From Kineosporia succinea (GTDB lineage: Bacteria; Actinomycetota; Actinomycetes; Actinomycetales; Kineosporiaceae), in the NCBI RefSeq assembly GCF_030811555.1, contig NZ_JAUSQZ010000001.1, positions 620,001-684,000 on the forward strand: a stretch of DNA of 64,000 nt, given 5' to 3'. Both the position numbers and the translations under genes were made by a program. Shown here piece after piece: positions 1 to 8,973 of the stretch; positions within the stretch are counted from its first letter, which is position 1, and each line of letters starts with the position of its first letter. Under the pieces are notes generated by a model. That model made no database searches. It saw nothing but the letters and a program-made list of their open reading frames with translations, and was not told the origin of the DNA.

Positions 1-38
1 GCTCGCACAACGCGGCCGGTTCCAGCAGGATCAGGCAG

Positions 39-1217
39 GTGAAGACGTCACGTTCGATCGCCGCCGGGTCACTCGTCGTGTTCGCGCTGACCGGGTGTGC
101 CGGAGGATCGGAACCCGCGAAGTCCGCCCTGCCTCCGGGATCGGCGGGTGAGCCGATCACCCGGCCCGCCACGACCGTTCCGGAAGGTGGGCCGAGCGCC
201 TCGGCGACCGGCGCGTCCTCGAGCCGGATCCCGAAGAAGATCACGCTGGGCCGGACGCTGGCGACGAAACTGGACGTGCCCTGGGGCGTGACGTTCCTGG
301 CCGACGGCTCGGCGCTGGTGTCGGAGCGGCCCAGCGGTGACGTGGTGCGCATCAGCAGGACCGGGAAGAAGACGGCCGTGGGCACCGTGCCGGGTGTCAG
401 TGACGACGGCGAGGGGGGCCTGCTGGGGCTCGCGACGAAACCGAGCGCGAAGCCGACCCGGGCCCAGCCCGTCAATGTCTGGGCCTACGTTCACAGCACG
501 CGGGGTGACAACCGGGTCGTGCGGATGAGTTTCGACGGCAGCCGGCTCAGCCGCCCGAAGGCGGTGCTGACCGGGATCCCGGCCTCGAGCATCCACAACG
601 GCGGGGCCCTGAAGATCGGGCCGGACAACAAGCTCTGGATCGGCACGGGCGACGGCGCGCAGACCAGCAACGCGCAGGACCGGAAGAACCTGGGCGGCAA
701 GATCCTGCGCGTCAACGGCGACGGAACGGTGCCGGACGACAACCCGTTCAGGGATTCACCGGTCTACTCGATGGGCCACCGCAACGTGCAGGGCATCGCG
801 TTCGACTCGAAGAAGCGGCCCTGGGCGGCCGAGTTCGGGCAGGACACCTGGGACGAGCTGAACCGCATCCTGCCCGGTAAGAACTACGGCTGGCCGGTGG
901 TCGAGGGCAAGAAGACCAAGGCGGGATTCGTGTCGCCGAAGGTGCAGTGGCACACCGATGTCGCGTCCCCCAGCGGTCTCGCGATAGTGGACGACGTGGC
1001 CTACCTGGGTGCCCTGCGCGGGGAACGCCTGTGGGCGGTTCCGTTGAAGGACAAGAGCGCCGGGACGCCGAAGAGCTTCTTCCGCGGTCGTTTCGGGCGC
1101 ATCCGCAGCGTGGCCGCGGCCCCCGGAGGGAACCTGTGGATCACGACGTCCAACACCGACGGACGCGGTGACCCCGGCCGTCTCGACGACCGGGTGCTGC
1201 GCGTCGACCTGAAGTAG
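39..1217 (+). CDS. PQQ-type glucose/sorbosone dehydrogenase-like lipoprotein
   Basis: A 392-residue secreted beta-propeller of the glucose/sorbosone dehydrogenase (GSDH/Aldose sugar dehydrogenase) family, expected to oxidise sugars outside the membrane, probably with PQQ. The N-terminus is a lipoprotein signal with lipobox LTGC and Cys20 as the lipidated residue. A Ser/Pro/Thr-rich linker follows to about residue 65, then the propeller. Family motifs seen: DVPWGVTFLADG, HNGGALKIGPDNKLWIGTGD, GHRNVQGIAFD, NYGWP and SPSGLAIV. The start is a GTG at 39 with the purine-rich stretch AGCAGGATCAGG just upstream. The gene converges on the acyltransferase gene with only 10 bp between the two stops. Family assignment is firm; substrate and cofactor are inferred. 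Confidence 0.88.
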   Translation: MKTSRSIAAGSLVVFALTGCAGGSEPAKSALPPGSAGEPITRPATTVPEGGPSASATGASSSRIPKKITLGRTLATKLDVPWGVTFLADGSALVSERPSGDVVRISRTGKKTAVGTVPGVSDDGEGGLLGLATKPSAKPTRAQPVNVWAYVHSTRGDNRVVRMSFDGSRLSRPKAVLTGIPASSIHNGGALKIGPDNKLWIGTGDGAQTSNAQDRKNLGGKILRVNGDGTVPDDNPFRDSPVYSMGHRNVQGIAFDSKKRPWAAEFGQDTWDELNRILPGKNYGWPVVEGKKTKAGFVSPKVQWHTDVASPSGLAIVDDVAYLGALRGERLWAVPLKDKSAGTPKSFFRGRFGRIRSVAAAPGGNLWITTSNTDGRGDPGRLDDRVLRVDLK

Positions 1218-1227
1218 CCACGAGCAG

Positions 1228-4200
1228 CTACATCAGCACGTTCTCGAGCTGCCGGTCGAACGGCTGCCGGGTCAGGCCGGGCACCATGTCCTTCGGCATC
1301 GGCTGCGCGCCCCGGGGCCGTCCGCCGACCGTGTCCCGCACGAGATCGGTGAGATTCTGCGGAGGTTCGTAGAGCATCCGCGCCGGGGTCTTCATCAGCC
1401 CCTCGTTCACCTTCAGCGCCAGCCAGATCGCCGGGACGGTCAGCACGAACGGCAGGATCCACTTGACCGCCTGCACCGCACCGGAACTCGCGACCGGGTC
1501 GAGCACGGCCACCATGACCACGAGGATCGGGGTGTGGGCCAGGTAGATCGGCAGGGTGCGGGAGCCCAGGTAGGCGAACAGCTTCACGTCCTGCAGCAGC
1601 ACCGCCAGGCCGATGCCCGTGACCAGGCCCAGGATGCGCACGACCACACCGACCAGCGGCAGGTAGAGCACACCGGTGAAGTAGGCGACCGACGCCAGCA
1701 CCAGCCAGCCCACGATCGCCCCGATCGCCAACTGCCGGGTGACGCGTGCGGCCAGGGCCAGCAGCAGCGGACGGTAGTAGCAGCCGATCAGGAAGAACAG
1801 GTAGTACTTCGGCACGCCGTTCCAGCCCAGGTTGACCTCCGGCACCAGGTGCGAGAACGCGACCCCGCCGAGCAGCGCGCCGATCGCGAGCTGCGGGGCC
1901 AGGGGGAACCGGGAACAGAGGCGGGCCACGACGAAGAAGATGGCCAGGGCCCAGATGAACCACAGCTCGAAGCGGGGGCGGGCCGGAGTCAGGGCCAGCG
2001 ACAGGGCCATTCGCATCGGGGACAGGTCGTCACCGGTCACGGTCGAGGCCACGACGGCCTGGAACGAGCCCACCACCTGCCACAGCAGATACACCCAGCC
2101 CAGGAAGAAGACCTTCTTGGAGAGCAGGTCGGCCCACGACTGGTAGAGCCACTTGGTCGCGAGAAGGCCGGCGCACATGAAGAACAGGGGCATCCGCAGG
2201 GTGCTGACGATCTCGTTGATGTCGTTCCACAGCGGGGTGCTGATGGTCGACTCCTGCATCCACTGCGAGGCGTGGATGAAGACGACCAGGCTGATCGCCA
2301 GGCCCCGGGCGGTGTCGATCCAGGCCAGTCGCGGACGGGCGGGCGGGTTGCTGGGGTGTCCGTGGCCGTCGGGCGCCTGGTGCGGTGCCGATGACGGACG
2401 CGGTGGTCGCGCCTGCGCTCGCTGCCACTGGTTGCCGGGGTGGCGGGGGTCCGGGTGGTCACCCGGGTGCTGACGGCCGGGGGTGCGGTCGGGGGCTCGG
2501 TCGTGGGCTCGGTCGAGGGCTCGGTCAGGGGTGCGGTCGGGGGCGTACTGGGCCGGGGCGTAACGGTTCTGGTCGGCCGGTGGCTGGTGGGGCCGGAACA
2601 GGTTCTCCGGGGTGACGGGGCGGGAGAGCTGGGTCAGCCACATCGCGTCGGAGTCGTCGCGGGCGCGCTGTTCGCGGGCGCGTTCCTCGCGCTGCTGGCG
2701 GTTGAAGGCCTCGGCGGTGAGCTGCCGGGGACTCTTCAGCCGCAGGTCGCCCTCGTCGAACGGCCCGGCGGCGTGGTGGTGCCGGTCGTCGTGCTCCCGG
2801 TACCCGTCGTGGCCCTGGTACCCGTCCTGATACGCGTCCCGGGCTCGGTAGGCGTCCTGGTCGCCCTCGTCCCGGTACCCGTCCTGGTCACCCTCGTCCC
2901 GGTACCCGTCCTGGTCACCCTCGTCCCGGTACCCGTCCTGGTCACCCTCGTCCCGGTACCCGTCCTGGTCGTCCTCGTCCCGGTACCCGTCCTGGTCACC
3001 CTCGTCCCGGTACCCGTCCTGGCCGTCCTCCTCCCGGTACGCGTCCTGGTACCCGTCCTGGTCGTCCTCATCCTGATCGCCGTACGCACCCTGACGGGCG
3101 GGCCGATCCTGACGGCCGTACCGGTCCTGTCCCTCGTTCCCGCCGAGCCGGCCAGCGCCGTCGCGGTTGCCCGGCCGGGAGGGGCCGCGTCCGGGGACGG
3201 GCAGGTCCTGGGTCCAGAACGCCTGCGGATCGCCGAGCCCGGCGCCCGCGTGCTGCACCGACTGGAAGCCGGGAGGAGTCGTCGGCACCGGATGGCGACG
3301 AGCGACTGGAGCCGCACCCCGTCCCTGCTCCCGTCCCTGCTCCCGGGAAGCCCTGCCGAACCGGGGCTCCCGCCCTGGATCGCGCTTCGTCTCGGCGTCG
3401 TGACCGTTGGCAACGTTGCCGTCACGGGCGTCAAAGTCGGGGGTGGCGTCGTGGGCGTGTGCGCGGTCGTCGATTTCGTGGTCGGTCTCCGGCTCCGGGC
3501 GCCGCGCCGAGACCCCGAAGTCCGGCGCCGGCATCCGGGACGCGATCTCCGAGACACTCGGCACCGCCGTCCCCCGGTGTGGTGAACGCACGGACGCCTC
3601 GACCCGATACCCCGCCGCCCCGCCCCGGAAGTCTCTCTCCGGCAACCGATCACGCGCGCCGTCGGGTTCGCCGGCTTCACGTCCCCCGGACGGCCGGACC
3701 ACCGGACCCCCCTCCTGCCGAGCCAGCGCCCCACCCGCAGCTCCGCCCGGGACCGCTTTACCCGGAACCAGACCGCGCCGGTTCGCGCCGCCGACGGCCA
3801 CACCGCCAGGACCCGCTTCCCCCGGAACCGCTTCACCAGGAACCGTGCCCCGGAGATCCACGTCGTCCAGGGCGGCACCACCGGCAACCGCACCACCCGG
3901 GTTCGTGCCACCGGGAGCCCTACCGCCGGGATTCGCGCCACCGAGCGCGGGCGCGGCATCCTGCGGACGGCGCCTCAGACCCGCGGCCGCGGCGAAACCG
4001 GCATCCGGGGTGGGAGTCCCGGCGGCGGCCAGGCGGGCCGGATCGAACCCGGGACGCTTCGGCGCCGAGGTCCGCGGACCCGGCGCCGGCTGCTTTCCGG
4101 ACTCCACGTCGCCAGGGCCGAACGGCATCAGGGGACGCCGCGCCACCTCACCCCCCGGACGAGTCCGCCCGCCCGACAACGCGTCCAGCCCCGGCTCGCC

Positions 4201-4899
4201 ACCGGCACCAGCGGTGGGGGCCGCAGCTCCGGACCCGCTTCCCCCGGACGGCGCCGCCGACCCCGGACGGTCGTGCGGACTCCCCGCCGCGCGCCCCTCC
4301 CACCAGGGCCTTTCCTCAGCGTTCGCAGGGGTTTCCGCGGGCGGGCGGGCGGCCGTCCTCCCGGGGCCCCCGACGCGTCCATCGGCACCGGCGTCTCCCC
4401 GCGCCTGCCGGGGGCCGCCCGGCTCGGGGGCACCGACGCGTCCACCGGCACCCGCCATGCCCTCAGGCCCCCTCCCGACCGGGGACGCCTGGTGCACCTG
4501 CGCCGCCCGGCGCCCCTCGGCGCGCCGGCGCTCGGCCCGCGAGCGGAACTGCTGGGGCTCGGCTTCCGGCGCACGGGAGGGCGTTTCGGGGGTCTGGCTG
4601 AACTCGGGCAGATACGTGTTCAGGGGGCGGTGATCGGCAGCGGCCGGGGTCGCGTCGTCGCGCTGCAGGTACATCTCGCCCGTGCGCTGACGGCGGTCGC
4701 GCAGCGCGTCCAGCACCGGCATGCCGTTCGGCGCGGTGATCGCGGGCGCGCGGTGCCCCTCGGCGCGGCGGTGCCCGGGCAGGGGCTCGTGGGCTCCGGC
4801 CGGGAAGTCACCGGGAGGCGTGGCGGACGGCGCGGCGGGCGCGGCACGACGGCCGGAGCGCCGACTCGGGACAGGCCGGGGCTCCTGCAGGTCGGCCAT
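1228..4899 (-). CDS. Acyltransferase-3 membrane protein with ~850-residue disordered N-terminus
   Basis: A 1223-residue protein. Only the last ~350 residues form a recognisable domain: a multi-pass acyltransferase-3 (OafA/WecH-like O-acetyltransferase) module starting at WIDTARGLAISLVVFIHASQ, where His876 fits the conserved catalytic His of the first membrane helix. Everything before it is low-complexity: Pro/Ala/Gly/Arg-rich, then a stretch of Val/Gly/Pro repeats, then seven copies of a nine-residue DGYRDEGDQ-type acidic repeat (residues about 620-682) and a basic/His-rich linker. It would face the cytoplasm if the acyltransferase has the usual topology. The start at 4899 has GAGGAG about 8 nt upstream. 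The family is normally 350-400 residues, so the N-terminal extension is exceptional. Substrate is unknown. Confidence 0.85.
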   Translation of the reverse strand: MADLQEPRPVPSRRSGRRAAPAAPSATPPGDFPAGAHEPLPGHRRAEGHRAPAITAPNGMPVLDALRDRRQRTGEMYLQRDDATPAAADHRPLNTYLPEFSQTPETPSRAPEAEPQQFRSRAERRRAEGRRAAQVHQASPVGRGPEGMAGAGGRVGAPEPGGPRQARGDAGADGRVGGPGRTAARPPAETPANAEERPWWEGRAAGSPHDRPGSAAPSGGSGSGAAAPTAGAGGEPGLDALSGGRTRPGGEVARRPLMPFGPGDVESGKQPAPGPRTSAPKRPGFDPARLAAAGTPTPDAGFAAAAGLRRRPQDAAPALGGANPGGRAPGGTNPGGAVAGGAALDDVDLRGTVPGEAVPGEAGPGGVAVGGANRRGLVPGKAVPGGAAGGALARQEGGPVVRPSGGREAGEPDGARDRLPERDFRGGAAGYRVEASVRSPHRGTAVPSVSEIASRMPAPDFGVSARRPEPETDHEIDDRAHAHDATPDFDARDGNVANGHDAETKRDPGREPRFGRASREQGREQGRGAAPVARRHPVPTTPPGFQSVQHAGAGLGDPQAFWTQDLPVPGRGPSRPGNRDGAGRLGGNEGQDRYGRQDRPARQGAYGDQDEDDQDGYQDAYREEDGQDGYRDEGDQDGYRDEDDQDGYRDEGDQDGYRDEGDQDGYRDEGDQDGYRDEGDQDAYRARDAYQDGYQGHDGYREHDDRHHHAAGPFDEGDLRLKSPRQLTAEAFNRQQREERAREQRARDDSDAMWLTQLSRPVTPENLFRPHQPPADQNRYAPAQYAPDRTPDRALDRAHDRAPDRTPGRQHPGDHPDPRHPGNQWQRAQARPPRPSSAPHQAPDGHGHPSNPPARPRLAWIDTARGLAISLVVFIHASQWMQESTISTPLWNDINEIVSTLRMPLFFMCAGLLATKWLYQSWADLLSKKVFFLGWVYLLWQVVGSFQAVVASTVTGDDLSPMRMALSLALTPARPRFELWFIWALAIFFVVARLCSRFPLAPQLAIGALLGGVAFSHLVPEVNLGWNGVPKYYLFFLIGCYYRPLLLALAARVTRQLAIGAIVGWLVLASVAYFTGVLYLPLVGVVVRILGLVTGIGLAVLLQDVKLFAYLGSRTLPIYLAHTPILVVMVAVLDPVASSGAVQAVKWILPFVLTVPAIWLALKVNEGLMKTPARMLYEPPQNLTDLVRDTVGGRPRGAQPMPKDMVPGLTRQPFDRQLENVLM
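2854..3042. repeat. In-frame 27-bp tandem repeat, 7 copies
   Basis: Seven contiguous 27-bp units with few differences, in frame inside the acyltransferase gene. They encode nine-residue acidic repeats of the type DGYRDEGDQ. Near identity at the DNA level points to recent expansion. Confidence 0.9.
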
Positions 4900-4952
4900 C
4901 CGATGGCTCCTCGCCTTCCGTCGACTGCGCCACCCAGCCGTCCGGCAAGGCC

Positions 4953-4966
4953 ATAACGGATGTTAT
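4953..4966. promoter_or_regulatory. Inverted repeat upstream of the acyltransferase gene
   Basis: ATAAC-GGAT-GTTAT, a perfect 5+4+5 palindrome 54 bp upstream of the acyltransferase ATG, in the only AT-rich stretch of the 195-bp gap (4900-5094). It could be an operator or overlap a promoter reading leftwards. No regulator is assigned. Confidence 0.3.
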
Positions 4967-5094
4967 CGGGCCAATAAGTGCCCAGAGCAATCTAAACGCA
5001 TCTTTACCAAATATTTCGCAGCGAGGGACGAAGGGCGTGACGCGGCAGCCCGAACGGCCCGGGAAGGCCGGTCGAGGTGCGGAAAGGACGGCGG

Positions 5095-7413
5095 CTAGGC
5101 GCCGGAACGGGAGAGCCGGTCGGCCATCGCGGCGAGATCGGCGGCACTCATCGCGTGCCCGTAGTGCAGCCCCTGGCCGAACCCGACGCCCATGCGTCGC
5201 ACCAGGTCGTCGACCTGGCTGGTCTCGACGCCCTCGACCACCACGCTGACCCCGACCGTGCGGCTCAGGTCGAGCACCGCACGGGTGATCGCCCGGGACC
5301 GGGGCTCGGTGATCAGGCTGCTGGTGAGGGCCCGGTCGATCTTGAGGATGTCGGCGGGCAGACGCTGGAGGTAGCCCAGCGCCGAGTAGCCGGTGCCGAA
5401 GTCGTCGATCGCGATGGTCAGCCCGAGGGCCGCGAGCCGGTGCAGTGTCTGGGCCGCCTGGCCCTCCTCGACGAGCACCTGCTCGGTGACCTCGATGACG
5501 AACTGCTCGGTGGGCGCACCGTGGGCGGTCAGGGCCTCCTGCACCACCTGGTGGAAGCCCGGCACCCGCAGCTGCACCGGCGAGACGTTGCAGTTGATGC
5601 GCAGGCCGCGGTCGAACAGGCCTTCCTTCACGGCGCTGGAGAGCGTGGCCTTCATGATCTGCTCGCCGATGTCGACGACCAGGCCGGTCTGCTCGGCCAC
5701 GGTGATGAACTCGTCGGGGCCGACCCGGCCGAGCACCGGGTCGGTCCACCGGGCCAGGGCCTCGGCGCTGGTCACGACGCCGCGGCGGAGATCGACGATG
5801 GGCTGGAACTGCACGGTGATGGCGCCGGTCTCGACGGCGGTGCGCAGCCGTTCCTCGACCCGCAGACGACGCTGACGGATACGCGCGACGGTGGAGTTGT
5901 AGACCTCGACGCGGTTACGGCCACTGGCCTTGGCCACGCGCAGGGCCGCACCGGAGGCGGAGAGGGCGCCGAGGGGCTCGACGACCGGGGTCTCGTCGTC
6001 CGGGGAGTTGCCGTCGTCGGCCGGGATGGCCAGCGGCGTGGCCCTTTCCACACCGTCTTCGACGGTGGCCTTGGCGTCGACCGCGGCGACCCCGATGCTG
6101 GCCGAGACCTCGACCCGGGTGACGCCCTCGACGTCGGCGGCCGACTGCCGCACGGCGGTGACGACGGTCTGGCCGACCTGGGTACCGACCTGCAGGCTGC
6201 CCGGCAGGAGCACCGCGAACTCGTCGCCCCCGATCCGGCTGACCAGGGCGTTCGGCGGCACGGCGGCGGCCAGGCGGTGGGCCACGGCGACCAGCAGCTT
6301 GTCGCCGGTGGCGTGGCCGAGCAGGTCGTTGACGTCCTTGAAGCCGTCGAGGTCGACGGTGAGCAGGCACCACGGCTCACCGTGCTGCAGACGCGCCATC
6401 TGGGCCTGCAGCACGCGCCGGTTCGCCAGGCCGGTCAGCGGGTCGGCCGTGGCCTCCTCGTTCAGGCGGCGCAGCAGGGCCGAGCGGATGCGGGTGTTCA
6501 GCATCTCGCGGCCGCCGAACACCACCACGGCCATCATGACGAGCACCAGCGCGACCTTGTCGGTGTCGTCGTCGACCAGCAGCGCGGCCAGCGACACGAT
6601 CAGCAGCACCAGGCTGGCCGTGGTGGTGATGATGACGCCGCGGGCGTCCGGGTCGACCGGGTCGTGCAGTTCGTCGGGCTGACCGGGCTCGTAGTGCAGC
6701 AGCCCGTAGGCGATCACCGGCCAGGCCAGGCACCACAGCAGCGCGGCCCACCAGGGCCAGGGCTGGGCGTCGAGCAGACCGGCGCGCATCGTCACCAGGT
6801 CGCCGATCGTGTAGAGCCCGGCCCCGACGCACGCGATGAGCAGGTTGCGGTCGAGGTCGCGGACGTACGCGAGGGTCGCGAAACAGATGACGGTCAGGTC
6901 GGCGATGAGCACCAGCACCGCGGTGACGGCCTGGGCGTCGAGCGGCCGCCCGGTGAGCGGCCCGGCGAAGGCGAAGTGCCAGGCGGGCAGGGCCACGGTG
7001 ACGCCGAGCAGCACCGAGTCCAGGCCCAGGCGCCAGGCGGGGTGCCGGCCCGGCACCGCGCGCGGCACCGACAGCAGGCCCCACACCCCGAGAGGCGCCG
7101 CGAGGAAGGCGATCACGTCGCCCACGCCCGGGAACCCGTCGGACGTGAGCGAATTGACGACCTGGCCGGCACCCCAGCAGAGCAGGGCCGCGCCCAGGAT
7201 CCGCAGGTGCCGCACGGCGACGGGCCGGGTGCCCCGGACGACCAGCAGGGCGCCGCTGAGCAGCGCCACCCCGCCGGTCAGACCGGTGTCGAGCGAACGG
7301 GCGTCCATGCCGTGGGAGATTCCGGCCACGGTCAGGACCACCGCGCAGACGACGGCCAGTGCGGCCACCGTCCAGAACGCGGCGTCCCGTCCGTGGGAGG
7401 TGTGAGTCGTCAA
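5095..7413 (-). CDS. Membrane-bound GGDEF-EAL protein (cyclic di-GMP turnover)
   Basis: 772 residues. The first ~330 form eight to nine hydrophobic segments of a membrane sensor region without a recognised name. A GGDEF diguanylate cyclase domain follows (DPLTGLANRR; intact GGDEF at 395-399), then an EAL phosphodiesterase domain (QFQPIVDL, intact EAL at 551-553, DDFGTGYSALGYLQRLP, LKIDRAL). Both active-site signatures are intact, so either activity is possible. The five residues before GGDEF contain no RxxD inhibitory site, so product feedback at the cyclase is not expected. The gene lies 18 bp downstream of the gatB stop... in physical order its start faces the gatB 3' end, on the same strand, so it could be cotranscribed with gatCAB or have its own promoter inside gatB. 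I infer housekeeping c-di-GMP signalling. Confidence 0.93.
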   Translation of the reverse strand: MTTHTSHGRDAAFWTVAALAVVCAVVLTVAGISHGMDARSLDTGLTGGVALLSGALLVVRGTRPVAVRHLRILGAALLCWGAGQVVNSLTSDGFPGVGDVIAFLAAPLGVWGLLSVPRAVPGRHPAWRLGLDSVLLGVTVALPAWHFAFAGPLTGRPLDAQAVTAVLVLIADLTVICFATLAYVRDLDRNLLIACVGAGLYTIGDLVTMRAGLLDAQPWPWWAALLWCLAWPVIAYGLLHYEPGQPDELHDPVDPDARGVIITTTASLVLLIVSLAALLVDDDTDKVALVLVMMAVVVFGGREMLNTRIRSALLRRLNEEATADPLTGLANRRVLQAQMARLQHGEPWCLLTVDLDGFKDVNDLLGHATGDKLLVAVAHRLAAAVPPNALVSRIGGDEFAVLLPGSLQVGTQVGQTVVTAVRQSAADVEGVTRVEVSASIGVAAVDAKATVEDGVERATPLAIPADDGNSPDDETPVVEPLGALSASGAALRVAKASGRNRVEVYNSTVARIRQRRLRVEERLRTAVETGAITVQFQPIVDLRRGVVTSAEALARWTDPVLGRVGPDEFITVAEQTGLVVDIGEQIMKATLSSAVKEGLFDRGLRINCNVSPVQLRVPGFHQVVQEALTAHGAPTEQFVIEVTEQVLVEEGQAAQTLHRLAALGLTIAIDDFGTGYSALGYLQRLPADILKIDRALTSSLITEPRSRAITRAVLDLSRTVGVSVVVEGVETSQVDDLVRRMGVGFGQGLHYGHAMSAADLAAMADRLSRSGA

Positions 7414-7431
7414 CGAGACTCACGAGAGGAT

Positions 7432-8973
7432 CTAGGCATCCGGCGAATCCACCGGGAGCCGCTCCAGAACGAGCTCGCGCACCCGGGCCGCGTCGGCCTT
7501 CCCCCGCATCTCCTTCATGACCGCACCGATCAGCGCGCCGGCGGCCTGCACCTTGCCCGCCCGGATCTTGTCGGCGACACCCGGGTTGGCCGCGATCGCC
7601 CGGTCGACGGCCTCGCCCAGCGCGCCGTCGTCGGAGACCACGATCAGCCCGCGCTTCTCGACGACCTGCTCCGGGTCCCCCTCGCCGGCCAGCACGCCCT
7701 CGAGCGCCTGGCGGGCCAGGGTGTCGGTCAGCTTGCCCGCGTCGACCAGGGCCTGCAGCTGCGCGACCTGGGCCGGGGTGACCGGCATCTCGGTCAGCGG
7801 CTTCTCTTCCTGGTTGGCCAGACGGGCCAGCTCACCCGTCCACCACTTGCGGGCCGACGCCGACGAGGCCCCGGCCGCGACGGTGGCCTCGACCAGCTCG
7901 ACCGCACCGGCGTTGTAGAGGTCGCGCATCTCCTTGTCGGAGAAGCCCCACTCCCCCTGCAGCCGGCGACGGCGCAGGGCAGGCGGTTCGGGCAGCGTGG
8001 CCCGCAGCTCCTCGACCCAGGCCGGGTCGGGCTGGATCGGCACCAGGTCGGGCTCCGGGAAGTACCGGTAGTCCTCGGCGTCGGACTTCTCCCGGCCCGA
8101 CGTGGTGATGCCGGTGTCTTCGTGCCAGTGCCGGGTCTCCTGCAGGATCTTCTGGCCGCCGGTGAGAACCGCCGCGTGCCGGGAGATCTCGTACTTCACC
8201 GCGCGCTCGACGCTGCGCAGCGAGTTGACGTTCTTGGTCTCGGTGCGGGTGCCCAGCGGCACGGAGTCCTGGTCGGCGGCCCTGGGGCGCAGCGACGCGT
8301 TGACGTCGCAGCGCATCGAGCCCTGCTCCATCTTCACGTCACTGACCTTGAGCGCCCGCAGCAGCTCACGCAGCGCGGACACGTAGGCCTTGGCCACCTC
8401 GGGGGCCCGCGAGCCCGCCCCGGTGATCGGCTTGGTGACGATCTCGATCAGCGGGATGCCGGCCCGGTTGTAGTCGACGAGCGAGTACTCGGCGCCCTGG
8501 ATCCGGCCGGTCGCGCCACCGATGTGCAGCGACTTGCCGGTGTCCTCCTCCATGTGGGCGCGCTCGATCTGCACCCGGAAGACCTCACCGTCTTCGAGCT
8601 CGACGTCGAGGTAGCCCTCGAAGGCGATCGGCTCGTCGTACTGCGAGGTCTGGAAGTTCTTCGGCATGTCCGGGTAGAAGTAGTTCTTCCGGGCGAACCG
8701 GCACCATGAGGCGATCGAGCAGTTCAGCGCCAGGCCGATACGGATCGCCGATTCCAGGCCGATCGCGTTCAGCACCGGCAGCGCGCCCGGCAGACCCAGG
8801 CAGACCGGGCAGACCTGGGTGTTGGGCTCGGCGCCGAACTCCGTGGAGCAGCCGCAGAACATCTTGGTGTTGGTGTTCAGCTCGACGTGCACCTCGAGAC
8901 CGAGCACCGGGTCGAACTTTTCGAGGGCCTCGTCGTAGTCGAGGACCTCGGCGAACTGGCTGAGCGAGGTCAT
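7432..8973 (-). CDS. gatB: Asp-tRNA(Asn)/Glu-tRNA(Gln) amidotransferase subunit B
   Basis: 513 residues, full length for GatB. This subunit binds the misacylated tRNA and phosphorylates its side-chain carboxylate, in complex with GatA and GatC. It carries the GatB signature [16 protein letters not shown] and the four-Cys zinc site (FCGCSTEF then CPVCLG), plus the C-terminal GatB/YqeY helical domain with its typical [10 protein letters not shown] region. The start overlaps the gatA stop by 4 bp (ATGA), showing translational coupling in a gatC-gatA-gatB operon. Confidence 0.97.
   Translation of the reverse strand: MTSLSQFAEVLDYDEALEKFDPVLGLEVHVELNTNTKMFCGCSTEFGAEPNTQVCPVCLGLPGALPVLNAIGLESAIRIGLALNCSIASWCRFARKNYFYPDMPKNFQTSQYDEPIAFEGYLDVELEDGEVFRVQIERAHMEEDTGKSLHIGGATGRIQGAEYSLVDYNRAGIPLIEIVTKPITGAGSRAPEVAKAYVSALRELLRALKVSDVKMEQGSMRCDVNASLRPRAADQDSVPLGTRTETKNVNSLRSVERAVKYEISRHAAVLTGGQKILQETRHWHEDTGITTSGREKSDAEDYRYFPEPDLVPIQPDPAWVEELRATLPEPPALRRRRLQGEWGFSDKEMRDLYNAGAVELVEATVAAGASSASARKWWTGELARLANQEEKPLTEMPVTPAQVAQLQALVDAGKLTDTLARQALEGVLAGEGDPEQVVEKRGLIVVSDDGALGEAVDRAIAANPGVADKIRAGKVQAAGALIGAVMKEMRGKADAARVRELVLERLPVDSPDA

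Noticed and set aside
2440-3585. Val/Leu/Pro-rich open frame on the plus strand over the 27-bp repeat
   Set aside because: It is the complement of the acidic repeat of the acyltransferase gene, without a ribosome site.
4953-4966. BldD (c-di-GMP) box upstream of the acyltransferase gene
   Set aside because: TAAC and GTTA half-sites are present, but the spacer is 4 instead of 5 nt and the central bases do not fit the consensus.
5077-8709. 1210-codon open frame opposite the GGDEF-EAL and gatB genes
   Set aside because: It is an antisense high-GC artefact covering two certain genes; its translation is low-complexity and resembles no protein.
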